Below are positions 16,322-24,458 of a stretch of 64,000 nt of DNA, in pieces (positions within the stretch are counted from its first letter, which is position 1; every line of letters starts with the position of its first letter). The DNA is taken from assembly GCF_021532275.1 (NCBI RefSeq), contig NZ_JACBOT010000023.1, forward strand, positions 1 to 64,000, written 5' to 3'. The position numbers and the translations under genes were made by a program. Source of the stretch: Brevibacterium sp. UCMA 11754 (GTDB lineage Bacteria; Actinomycetota; Actinomycetes; Actinomycetales; Brevibacteriaceae). The notes under the pieces were generated by a model. That model did no database searches. It was given only the letters and a program-made list of their open reading frames with translations, and was not told the origin of the DNA.

Positions 16322-17830
16322 GTGCCGATCACCTCGACGGTTCTCAACGTCGCTGGGAACAATCCCGAGCAGCTCGCCCTCGTCGGCTCTGACGAGCGGC
16401 TGACCTACTCCGAGCTCGTCGAAGACTCTCGCCGGATGTTCGCCGTCGTCGATGAACTCCATCGAGCGCAGACCGACCCGCCGAAGCCCGCGCCGGAGAC
16501 CGACGGCATCCCTATCACCGCCATCAGCATCAACTCGGCGTTTCACACCTCGCGCATCATCGCCGGGCTTGCCGGGTACCGCGCCGTGTCCGCGACCATC
16601 GATCCGCGCTGGCCGCTGACCCACCAGATCGGTGTCATCCGGGTCACCGGAATCGGTGTGATCATCAGCGACTCACCCACCCTCGCCGAGGCGCTCGCCT
16701 CCTCCTCCTGGACCGGCACAGTCATCAGCCTCGCCGACTTCCGAGCCCGCGAAGAAGCCGTCGTCGAGCCGGCCCCGCTGCCGAGTGTCCGCGACGAAGC
16801 CGAGCCCTTCCTCATGCTCTTCTCCTCGGGCACGACGAGCAACCCGAAGGCCTTCATCAAGACGCGGCAGCAGTATCGCGACAATGTCGCCGTCTCCTCA
16901 GCCCACCTCGAACCGCTACCCGGAGTCGCGACACTGGCACCGGGTCCGGTGTCCTACAGCCTCACGCTCTACGCGATCATCGAGAGCCTCGCGACCGGCG
17001 GCAGTGTGCACGTCGCCGACGAGTTCGACCCGATCACAATGGGCCGGCGCATCGAAGCCGAGGCCATCTCCCGTGTCGTCGCGGTACCCGCAGTCGTCCG
17101 CGCCCTCGCCGAGGCCGCCCGCCGTGACCCCGGACGTTTCACTCACCTCGACCTCGTCGTCACCGGCGGAGCCAATCTGCCGGCGAGCATCCGCGACCGC
17201 CTCGGCGAGATCCTCCCGGAAACACGGCTGATCAGCTACTACGGTGCCGCAGAGATCGGTTTCATCGGTGACAGCCGTGATGGTGATGGCACCTGGATTA
17301 CCGTCTATCCGACCATCGGAGCTCAGATCCGGGACGAGTCCGGCGCCGAGGCTCCCGAGGGAGAACTCGGCACGCTGTGGATCCGGGCCGCTGCCTGCTC
17401 ATACGGCTACGTCACCGGCACCACCGACGCGGTGCTGGGTGGCGCAGACGGTTGGGCCACAGTCGATGACCAGGGGCGGATCGAGAACGGCAGGCTGCAG
17501 TTGGCCGGTCGGGCCGGCGATATCGCCATCACCGGTGGTCACAAGGTCTCATTGCCGGAAGTTGAGCGGGCATTCGAAACGTACGACAACCTCGGCGAGG
17601 TATGCGCCATCGCCCTCGAGGACCCGGCGTTGGGCAGCCTCATCGCCCTCGTCATCGAGGCGAGTGCAGACAAGGCTTCCCTGCTCGATCATGCACGTGC
17701 CCGCCTGGCGCCGCAGTTCGTTCCCCGTCGCATCTATCGACTCGAGCACCTGCCAAGGACGGTCGGCGGGAAGATTCGGCGCGTCGAAACCGTTGACCTC
17801 ATCATGGACGGACAAGGACAGCGACTGTGA
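16322..17830 (+). CDS. AMP-binding acyl-CoA/acyl-ACP synthetase (ANL superfamily)
   Basis: 502 residues; the GTG at 16322 follows GGAGGTCACAC. ATP-binding motif LMLFSSGTTSNPKAF (about residues 160-175), the adenylation motif SYYGAAEIGF, the hinge region LAGRAGDIAITGGHKVS and the catalytic C-terminal Lys region RTVGGKIRR are all present, so it should adenylate a carboxylic acid and transfer it to a thiol. It is compact compared with typical 540-residue fatty acyl-CoA ligases. Its stop overlaps the ketosynthase start, indicating translational coupling; an acyl-CoA-dehydrogenase gene follows. I infer that it loads the starter acyl group for the neighbouring ketosynthase. The substrate is unknown. 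Confidence 0.88.
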   Translation: MPITSTVLNVAGNNPEQLALVGSDERLTYSELVEDSRRMFAVVDELHRAQTDPPKPAPETDGIPITAISINSAFHTSRIIAGLAGYRAVSATIDPRWPLTHQIGVIRVTGIGVIISDSPTLAEALASSSWTGTVISLADFRAREEAVVEPAPLPSVRDEAEPFLMLFSSGTTSNPKAFIKTRQQYRDNVAVSSAHLEPLPGVATLAPGPVSYSLTLYAIIESLATGGSVHVADEFDPITMGRRIEAEAISRVVAVPAVVRALAEAARRDPGRFTHLDLVVTGGANLPASIRDRLGEILPETRLISYYGAAEIGFIGDSRDGDGTWITVYPTIGAQIRDESGAEAPEGELGTLWIRAAACSYGYVTGTTDAVLGGADGWATVDDQGRIENGRLQLAGRAGDIAITGGHKVSLPEVERAFETYDNLGEVCAIALEDPALGSLIALVIEASADKASLLDHARARLAPQFVPRRIYRLEHLPRTVGGKIRRVETVDLIMDGQGQRL

Positions 17831-19191
17831 GCGGACAGGTCTCCACAGGCCGGGGCGCACCGGCCACCGAAGGCAGCCGCGTCGTCATCACCGGAATGGG
17901 CGCGATCACGCCGAGTGGCAACGACGTCGACGCACTGTGGGATTCCGTGGTCACCGGCCGCAGCGCGATCGATCGACTCGAGGGGGAGCAGTTCGCGGAT
18001 CTGGCCGTGCGCATCGGCGGCCAGGTGACAGGCTTCGACGCCGAGGCGGTCCTGCCCCGCTCTCTCGCCCGCCGACTCAGCCCGGTCCAGCACTGGGCCA
18101 TCGCCGCCGCAGACCAGGCCCTGATGCAGGCCGGGATCGCACGCCCGGACACAGGGGCGAAAACGGATGCAGGAGCGCAGGCCGAAGACGCTGAGGGCCT
18201 CCCTTGGGACCGATCCCGCGCAGCCGTCATCGCTGCCACCGGCTCCGGCCCCGTCGATGCCATGCAGAACGCCACACGCTCACTGCTCGACGGGGGCCCC
18301 CGCTCGGTTCCCCTGACATTGGCGATCCACGGTGCACCCGACTCGGCCGCGGCGCTGCTGAGCCAGCGCTACGATTTCCGCGGGCCCGGGCAGGGAGTCT
18401 CGGCCACCTGCGCCAGCGGGGCCATCGCCCTCGGCGAAGCAATGCGGCGCATCCGTCACGGATACGCCGATGCGGTGCTCGTCGTCGGAATGGAGGACTG
18501 CCTCAACGCGGTCAACCTGGCCTCGAACGCGAACATGCGGGCGCTCGCCGCCGGCTTCGAGGACGATCCCACATCCGCCAGCCGACCCTTCGACAGTGCG
18601 CGATCCGGGTTCGTGATGAGCCAAGGGGCCGGTGCGATGCTCCTCGAGTCCGAGGCCGGAGCCGCCGTCCGCGGGGCCACCGTGCTCGCCGAGCTGGCAG
18701 GATTCGGAGCCGCCAGCGACGCCCACCACCCGACGAACCCGCATCCCGATGGCCGAGGTGCCGCCTCGGCGATGAGTGAGGCCCTGGCCGACGCCGGGCT
18801 GGGCCCGGAGGGCATCGACCACATCAACGCCCACGCCACCGGCACCCCCGCCGGCGATGCGGCGGAGCTCAAGGCATTCGACGCCGCACTCGGTGCCACC
18901 GCCCGCTCGATTCCGATCAGCGCCACGAAGTCGTCCACGGGCCACCTCCTCGGTGCTTCGGGGGTCGTCGAAGCCATGATCGCCATCCGGACGATGACGG
19001 AGCAGACGCTGCCCCCGACTCTCAACCTCGAGACCTGCGAATTCGACGGATGGAACATCGTTTCAGGTCAAGCACGCAACATCGGCCGTGACGGCTCCGA
19101 CGATGCGCCGATCGACACAGTCCTGTCGACCTCGTTCGGATTCGGCGGGCACAACGGTGCGATTATTCTGCGTCGGCCCCGCACCGACTGA
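17827..19191 (+). CDS. Beta-ketoacyl-ACP synthase (FabF-like)
   Basis: 454 residues; the GTG overlaps the ligase stop by four bases. A condensing enzyme with the Cys-His-His triad: Cys195 in SATCASGAIA, His336 in NAHATGTPAGD and His373 in KSSTGHLLGASG. The spacing matches FabF. It also has VVITGMGAITPSGND at the N-terminus and SFGFGGHNGAI at the C-terminus. It would perform decarboxylative condensation of malonyl-ACP with an acyl group. No acyl-carrier protein, ketoreductase or dehydratase is adjacent, so it must borrow these or work on CoA/ACP from elsewhere. Coupling to a ligase and an acyl-CoA dehydrogenase suggests a small specialised-metabolite or lipid-tailoring cassette rather than housekeeping fatty-acid synthesis. 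Confidence 0.92.
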   Translation: MSGQVSTGRGAPATEGSRVVITGMGAITPSGNDVDALWDSVVTGRSAIDRLEGEQFADLAVRIGGQVTGFDAEAVLPRSLARRLSPVQHWAIAAADQALMQAGIARPDTGAKTDAGAQAEDAEGLPWDRSRAAVIAATGSGPVDAMQNATRSLLDGGPRSVPLTLAIHGAPDSAAALLSQRYDFRGPGQGVSATCASGAIALGEAMRRIRHGYADAVLVVGMEDCLNAVNLASNANMRALAAGFEDDPTSASRPFDSARSGFVMSQGAGAMLLESEAGAAVRGATVLAELAGFGAASDAHHPTNPHPDGRGAASAMSEALADAGLGPEGIDHINAHATGTPAGDAAELKAFDAALGATARSIPISATKSSTGHLLGASGVVEAMIAIRTMTEQTLPPTLNLETCEFDGWNIVSGQARNIGRDGSDDAPIDTVLSTSFGFGGHNGAIILRRPRTD

Positions 19192-19265
19192 CATTCTGCG
19201 GTGGTAAGCCGCTGGCCCCGCGAGCAGATGGACCTGTGAGCAACCGATCCCGTGAGCTAGGAGAC

Positions 19266-20474
19266 ATGATGACTGACCGTGAGACCCGCCTCGGCGAACT
19301 GGCCGAGAAATACCTTCCCGCCGAGGTGCTCGAACGTTTCCGCGAACGTGCGGGCGTCTACGACCGCGAGAACCGCTTCTTCGACGACGACCTCGAGGAG
19401 CTCAAGTCTCTGGGCTACCTCACCCTGTTCGTGCCGGACGCCTACGGAGGTCCGGGGCTGAGCCTGCACGAGGTTTCGCGTCTGCAGCAGCGCCTGGCCT
19501 CGGCGGCTCCGGCCACGGCATTGGCGATCAATATGCACCTCATGTGCACCGGTGTCGTCAAGGCACTCAACGACCGCGGCGATGCCTCATTGAACTGGGT
19601 CTTCGAAGAGACGATGGCCGGAGAGATCTTCGCCTTCGGCATCTCCGAACCCTCCAACGACTGGGTCATGCAGGGGTCGAACACGGTGGCCGAACCGACC
19701 TCCGACGGCGGCTACCTGCTCACCGGCGTGAAGATCTTCACCTCGCTCTCACCCGTGTGGACGCGCCTCATCGTCCACGGGGCGATCGCCTCCGATGAGG
19801 AGGGAATCGCCGGCCCCGATGCAGACCAGCCAGCCGAGGGTCAGTTGGTCTACGGTTTCATCGAACGCGGCGCCGAGGGCATCACGGTCTCCGACCACTG
19901 GGACGTCATGGGCATGCGAGCCTCCCAGTCACGGGCGACGATCCTCGACCAGGTGCCCATGCGCCCCGAACGGGTCTCGCGCACCATCCCGGCAGGCAAG
20001 CACCCCGACCCGCTGACCTTCGCGATCACCAGCAACTTCCAGCTGCTCATCGCCTCCGTCTATGCCGGCGTGGCCGCCCGCGCGCTCGAACTCGGCGCCG
20101 CGGGACTGAAGAAGCGCAAGTCCGCGAAGTCCGGGACCACCTTCGCCGAGGTGCCCGAGACTCGCGCTCGCCTTGCCGACGCGCATCTTGACTACCTCGC
20201 CGTCCCCGCCATGCTCGACGCCTACACCAGGGACTTCGACGCACTGGTCGACCACGGGTCCGGTTGGCCGCTGCGACTGGTGGGAGCCCGGATCAAGGCC
20301 TCCGATGCGGCCAGGAACGCGGCTGAGACGGCTCTCATGTGTTCCGGTGGCAGCGGCTTCGACAATAACCACGAAATCTCGCGCCTCTACCGGGATGCGA
20401 CCGCCGGTCTGTTCCATCCGCCGAGCGCCGACGCCGCCCGCCCCATGTACGCGGCAGCCCTCCTCGACGAGTGA
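19266..20474 (+). CDS. Acyl-CoA (or acyl-ACP) dehydrogenase-like flavoprotein
   Basis: About 402 residues. Two adjacent ATGs (19266, 19269) follow TAGGAG; a GTG at 19236 is also open. Domains follow the acyl-CoA dehydrogenase order: N-terminal helical domain (LGYLTLFVPDAYGGPGLSLHEV), middle beta domain (AFGISEPSNDW, GVKIFTSLSPVWTRL, GMRASQSRATILDQV) and C-terminal helices (ARNAAETALMCSGGSGFDNNHEISRLYRDA). It would introduce a 2,3-double bond into an acyl thioester using FAD. It lies 74 bases after the ketosynthase gene, probably in the same operon. The conventional catalytic Glu is not obvious to me, so a related flavin reaction is possible. Confidence 0.85.
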   Translation: MMTDRETRLGELAEKYLPAEVLERFRERAGVYDRENRFFDDDLEELKSLGYLTLFVPDAYGGPGLSLHEVSRLQQRLASAAPATALAINMHLMCTGVVKALNDRGDASLNWVFEETMAGEIFAFGISEPSNDWVMQGSNTVAEPTSDGGYLLTGVKIFTSLSPVWTRLIVHGAIASDEEGIAGPDADQPAEGQLVYGFIERGAEGITVSDHWDVMGMRASQSRATILDQVPMRPERVSRTIPAGKHPDPLTFAITSNFQLLIASVYAGVAARALELGAAGLKKRKSAKSGTTFAEVPETRARLADAHLDYLAVPAMLDAYTRDFDALVDHGSGWPLRLVGARIKASDAARNAAETALMCSGGSGFDNNHEISRLYRDATAGLFHPPSADAARPMYAAALLDE

Positions 20475-20510
20475 AGGGTAGCCATCGGCCTCTCGTTCGA
20501 TACGGGCCAT

Positions 20511-20576
20511 TCGTTCAACGTTGAGTCAGGTTTTCGATGTTGCCTCGCGGTGAAAACCTGACTCAACGTTGAACGA
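20511..20576. repeat. Intergenic inverted repeat, element copy 2 (terminator-like)
   Basis: A perfect 25-bp stem: 20511-20535 pairs with 20552-20576, loop of 16 bases. The stem contains CAACGTTGAGTCAGG and the loop contains TGTTGCCT, both shared with the hairpin at 11070-11125. It follows the acyl-CoA dehydrogenase gene and likely ends that operon. Confidence 0.8.
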
Positions 20577-20665
20577 GAGTCTCAGGCTCCGAGTCGGCCG
20601 GGCGGGCCACGGCCGGACGTGGCACCATGGCCGCAACTATACGAGCTGCAAGGACGGAGCTTCCG

Positions 20666-22279
20666 ATGGAGGAGAGAACACCGACGATCGTGCGCGCGAA
20701 CTCGATCGTGTCGCAGGCGAGGTCCCCGGCGGGCCCGGAACCTGAGGCGTTCGCGCTCACCGGTGAGACCATCAGCGCGACCGGAACGCTGACTGAACTG
20801 CGGGAGCGATTCCCCAGCGCCGAGGTGCTCGACTTCGGTGACTCGACCATCATCCCCGGCCTCAACGACGCCCACATCCACCTGGCTCTGACGGCGGGTG
20901 ACGCACTCCACCTCGACCTGTCCCATGAAGCGGTGGGAGACGTTCCCACCCTCTTGGGCACGATCGCCACTGAGGTGGGGGCAACCTCGGCGGGGGTGTG
21001 GGTCAAGGGCAGCCGCTACGACGATGAGAAGACCGGGGTCGTCCTCCGCGACGAACTCGACCGGATCGCGCCAGAAACCCCGGTACTGGTCAACCACGTC
21101 GCCGGGCACTGGGGAGTGGTCAACTCGGCTGGTCTGAGGTGGCTGGGCATCGAGGAGTCCTCAACCGACCCGGACGGCGGTCGCTATGACCGCTACTCTG
21201 ACGGTCGGCTCAACGGGAAGCTCATCGAACGGGCGTTGATGAACGTCCTCATGCCGGCCACTGCCCGAGGGGACCGTTTCATTCCCGGGGACACGGTCGA
21301 GGACCTGCAGCTCGGTGCCGCACGGACGATCGCGAAGTGGAATGCCGCGGGCCTGACCTCGATCTGCGACGCACTCATCAGCCCCCAGGACATCGGGATC
21401 TTCTCAGCATTGCGCGCCGACGATGCACTCGGCCTGCGCATCGGCATGCTTCTGTCCATCGACCACTATGACAAGGCCGCCGACCTGGGCGTGGGCAGCG
21501 GATTCGGCGACTACAGACTCAAGCTCGTCGGCGTCAAAGCCTTCCTCGATGGGGCGATCGGTGGGCGGACCTGCCTGCTCTCCGAACCGTTCACCGACCC
21601 GAACTATCAGGGCGTGCAGACCACCTCGACGACGGAGCTGCGGGCCAATGTCGAACGCGTCCATTCCGACGGCAACCGGATCGGCGTCCACGCCAACGGC
21701 GACGCCGCGATCCGCCTCGTCCTCGATGCCTTCGAAGACGTTGCTGCCCGGATCCCGCGCCCTGGCCTGCGGCACCGGATCGAACACTGCAGCCTCATCG
21801 ACGACAACATCCTGAAGCGGATGAACCGCCTCGGCGCCATTGCTGTCCCTTTCGCCGGATATCCGGGCTATCACGGTGGGGCGCTGAACTCCTGGTACGG
21901 CGAGGAGAGGATGGAGAGGATGTTCGCTCACCGCTCGTTCCTCGACGCCGGGGTCACGGTTGCAGGATCATCGGACTATCCGTGCGGGCCCTACCAGCCG
22001 CTGTTCGGACTGCAGTCACTGATCACCCGCACCGGTGTCGACGACGGGGTCACCGTCGGCGCCTCGCAGAAGGTCACCGCAGCCGAGGCACTGTCGATCT
22101 TCACCCTCGGATCCGCCGAGGCCTCAGGGGAGGAGTCCTACAAGGGCAGACTGGCCCCGGGATACCTCGCCGACTTCACCGTCCTCGGAGACAACCCACT
22201 GACCATCGACCCCCACGGAATTGCGGGCATCGACGTGCGCGCGACGTATGTCGGTGGGGATGAGGTGTACGCAGGCTGA
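20666..22279 (+). CDS. YtcJ-like metal-dependent amidohydrolase
   Basis: About 537 residues from the ATG at 20666, with GGAG six bases upstream; an earlier in-frame start at 20627 has no clear site. Family motifs: GLNDAHIHLALTAGD (first metal HxH), KAFLDGAIGGRTCLLSEPF (the KxxxDG motif of the amidohydrolase-3/YtcJ group), GVHANGDAAIRLVLDAF, RHRIEHCSLIDD and SSDYPCGPYQPL. The C-terminal strand PGYLADFTVLGDNP closes the composite beta domain. The enzyme hydrolyses amide-like bonds, but the substrate in this group is rarely predictable. It faces the sodium:solute symporter convergently with 39 bases between. Confidence 0.9.
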   Translation: MEERTPTIVRANSIVSQARSPAGPEPEAFALTGETISATGTLTELRERFPSAEVLDFGDSTIIPGLNDAHIHLALTAGDALHLDLSHEAVGDVPTLLGTIATEVGATSAGVWVKGSRYDDEKTGVVLRDELDRIAPETPVLVNHVAGHWGVVNSAGLRWLGIEESSTDPDGGRYDRYSDGRLNGKLIERALMNVLMPATARGDRFIPGDTVEDLQLGAARTIAKWNAAGLTSICDALISPQDIGIFSALRADDALGLRIGMLLSIDHYDKAADLGVGSGFGDYRLKLVGVKAFLDGAIGGRTCLLSEPFTDPNYQGVQTTSTTELRANVERVHSDGNRIGVHANGDAAIRLVLDAFEDVAARIPRPGLRHRIEHCSLIDDNILKRMNRLGAIAVPFAGYPGYHGGALNSWYGEERMERMFAHRSFLDAGVTVAGSSDYPCGPYQPLFGLQSLITRTGVDDGVTVGASQKVTAAEALSIFTLGSAEASGEESYKGRLAPGYLADFTVLGDNPLTIDPHGIAGIDVRATYVGGDEVYAG

Positions 22280-22318
22280 GGTTTCCGTCGACCTGCGCGC
22301 CGGCGCCGCTGTTCTGCC

Positions 22319-23821
22319 TCAGGCGTTCACCTTCGCCCGCTCCGCGGTCGGAACCCAGCGTGGGTCCGGCTTGGCGAGGGTGACGATGACGACGATGATG
22401 AGGTTGGCCGCGATTGCCCACAGGCCGCCGTTGATGCCCAACAGCGGATCGTGGCCCGTATAGTGCAGGGCCACCATGGTCACCGAGCCGACGATGAGGC
22501 CGGCGGCAGCGGCCTGTTTGCTCATCCGCGGCCAGTAGAGGGCGAGCAGTGCGGCGGGAACAACCTGCGCGAGACCTTCGTAGCTGAGCACGGAGAGCTC
22601 GACGAGGGCGTCAGGCATGAGCAGGCTCATCACCAGCGCAATCACACCGACGATGAGGCACACCCACTGGGACAGCGTCTTCTGCCGCAGGCCCCGAGCG
22701 GCCAGCTGTTCCTTCGTCATCGACGCGGAGTTCTTCGGCCCGGACAGCCCTCCGCCGAGGACCGTGCGACCCCACATAGAGCCGATCGAGAGCATGTACA
22801 CGCTCATCGGCACGATGGCTGACAGTGCACCGGCGACACCGATGACGGCGACGAGCGGGGCCGGCAGTGAGTCGATGACCACGGAGAACAATGCCAGGTC
22901 CGCATCCTTGAGCGCGGGAATGACGAAGAGCGCGGCCACGCCGACCATCATCGGCACGAGGAGCAGCAGCTGATACCAGGGCAGGATGATGGAATTGCGG
23001 CGCAGAGTGTTCGCCGAGGTGCCGGATAGGTATCCGGCGATCGACGTGGGGAAGACGGTGATCGTGATTCCGTTGAGGATGATCGTCGAGATGAACCAGG
23101 CGCTTCCATACGTTCCTTCGCCGGCACCGGGGAATGTCAGCCATTGGGACTTCTCACTCACGAGTCGGTCGAGCAGTTCGCCCAACCCGTCGAAGTAGTG
23201 CAGCGGCACGTAGATGGCGAGGAAGGCGACGGCGAGGATGACGAGGCCGTCCTTGAGGGCGCTGACCCACGCGGATCCGCGCAGACCGGAGAAGAGGATG
23301 AACGCCTCGGCGACGATGAAGGAGATGATGGCGGCGACCTTGAGGTCGATCGCCCCGTAGCTCATGGCGTTGACGACGGCACCCATGCCCTGGATCTGCA
23401 GCTGGATGTAGGGAACGATGAACACGGTCGCGAGCACGGCGACGAGGATCGCCAGGCCCCGCGAGCGGAAGCGGTGTTCGACGATGTCGGAGAGGCTGAC
23501 GAGCTTGTGCCTGGCCGCATAGGTCCAGAACAGCGGGCCGACGAGGTAGGCGACGACGAGTCCCACGCTGAGGTAACCGATGAGGTAGAGGATCGGCACA
23601 CCATAGGAATACGACCAGCCGGCTGTGCCGAGGAACGAGAAGCTCGTATAGGTCTCGCCCGCCATGAGCAGGAGGATGAAGATGAACCCGAGGCCACGGC
23701 CGGAGACCGACCATTCGTCGAGCGACTTCTCACGCCCGCGCCCCGACCAGACGCCGATGCCGATGGTCGCGAGCATGGCAATGCCGAAGATGATGCAGGC
23801 GATGATTGCTGAGGTGCTCAT
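22319..23821 (-). CDS. Sodium:solute symporter (SSS family), large subunit
   Basis: 500 residues, about 13 helices. GETYTSFSFLGTAGWSYSYGVPILYL in helices 2-3 and SLSDIVEHRFRSRGL are typical SSS motifs of the pantothenate/solute-permease-like branch; GYLSGTSANTLRRNSIILPWYQLLLL follows. The start ATG overlaps the stop of the upstream small subunit (ATGA), so the two are translationally coupled. The family imports organic acids, vitamins or sugars with Na+. Proximity to the amidohydrolase gene is only suggestive, as the two are on opposite strands. Confidence 0.9.
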   Translation of the reverse strand: MSTSAIIACIIFGIAMLATIGIGVWSGRGREKSLDEWSVSGRGLGFIFILLLMAGETYTSFSFLGTAGWSYSYGVPILYLIGYLSVGLVVAYLVGPLFWTYAARHKLVSLSDIVEHRFRSRGLAILVAVLATVFIVPYIQLQIQGMGAVVNAMSYGAIDLKVAAIISFIVAEAFILFSGLRGSAWVSALKDGLVILAVAFLAIYVPLHYFDGLGELLDRLVSEKSQWLTFPGAGEGTYGSAWFISTIILNGITITVFPTSIAGYLSGTSANTLRRNSIILPWYQLLLLVPMMVGVAALFVIPALKDADLALFSVVIDSLPAPLVAVIGVAGALSAIVPMSVYMLSIGSMWGRTVLGGGLSGPKNSASMTKEQLAARGLRQKTLSQWVCLIVGVIALVMSLLMPDALVELSVLSYEGLAQVVPAALLALYWPRMSKQAAAAGLIVGSVTMVALHYTGHDPLLGINGGLWAIAANLIIVVIVTLAKPDPRWVPTAERAKVNA

Positions 23822-24120
23822 TTCTCGGCCTCCTCGATCGGGTAATCCTCGCCGAAGGCGACATCCGCCGGGACGTATTCGGCCTTGTCACCGCGGTAGT
23901 AGTGATCACCGCGGGCAGCCATCCACACGAAGAACCAGGTGAGGATCGTGACGCCGATCGTGTAGGTGAGGATGAACGGCATCCCGAAGATGCGTGGCTC
24001 GATCGAATTCGCGACGAAGGGCGTCAGGACGTAGCCCACGACGGGAACGATGAGGAGCAGCAATGAGTACCGCCGCCGAGGTGGCCTCGACGACGCTGAC
24101 GATGCGTGGGCCCGTGACAT
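23818..24120 (-). CDS. DUF3311-like small membrane partner of the SSS transporter
   Basis: 100 residues from the ATG at 24120, preceded by GAGGAAG; the longer frame back to 24459 runs through the ABC-F leader region and is not coding. Two helices (YSLLLLIVPVVGYVLTPFVAN and FILTYTIGVTILTWFFVWMA) are followed by a short acidic tail with RGDHYYRGD. This is the usual layout of DUF3311/SSS small subunits that sit directly upstream of a symporter gene. It likely stabilises or assembles with the symporter. Confidence 0.82.
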   Translation of the reverse strand: MSRAHASSASSRPPRRRYSLLLLIVPVVGYVLTPFVANSIEPRIFGMPFILTYTIGVTILTWFFVWMAARGDHYYRGDKAEYVPADVAFGEDYPIEEAEK

Positions 24121-24275
24121 GTTCTTCCTCTTCTCCGTTGAATGATGTTCCGCGCGGACAGCGCCTGTGGACGGACCGAGCCAGGTTAGTGGGGCGAGCT
24201 GTCGACGGCGAAGGTCGTTCCGAAGTGTGGAATCCGCCGGCCGTCGCGGCAAGGTGTGATGCTTGATACTTCGAC

Positions 24276-24304
24276 GTGACCGGCACCGATGTGCTTGGTA
24301 GAAT
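24276..24304 (+). promoter_or_regulatory. Promoter of the ABC-F leader transcript
   Basis: GTGACC (24276-24281), 17-base spacer, TAGAAT (24299-24304). Transcription would start at or within a base or two of the ATG at 24312, giving a leaderless mRNA for the leader peptide. Confidence 0.55.
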
Positions 24305-24311
24305 GGGCGAT

Positions 24312-24356
24312 ATGTACCTCGGTATTGCTTCGATGAAGCTGTGGGACCGCCGCTGA
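24312..24356 (+). CDS. Leader peptide upstream of ABC-F gene (14 codons)
   Basis: The ORF MYLGIASMKLWDRR then TGA starts seven bases after a -10-like TAGAAT. Its stop codon lies in the loop of a GC-rich hairpin (CCGCCG 24347-24352 / CGGCGG 24357-24362). Short leader ORFs with downstream alternative hairpins are established upstream of several antibiotic-resistance ABC-F genes (for example lmrC and vmlR), where antibiotic-stalled ribosomes switch expression on. That this one works the same way is inference from layout; too short for family comparison. Confidence 0.5.
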   Translation: MYLGIASMKLWDRR

Positions 24357-24434
24357 CGGCGGCGGGATCCTTCTGAAACTCTCGTTCGCCGTCCTGGCTG
24401 ATATTCGCCGGACGGTCTCTACGTGCTGTCCGGC
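24347..24434 (+). promoter_or_regulatory. Putative attenuator with alternative hairpins
   Basis: Stem 1 CCGCCG/CGGCGG covers the leader stop. CCGTCC (24389-24394) can pair with GGACGG (24410-24415), or GCCGGAC (24407-24413) can pair with GTCCGGC (24428-24434). The last two share bases, so they are mutually exclusive, as in transcription or translation attenuation. The ABC-F ribosome site (GAGAG, about 24447) follows directly. Confidence 0.5.
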
Positions 24435-24458
24435 TCCACGACGAGCTGAGAGAACACA

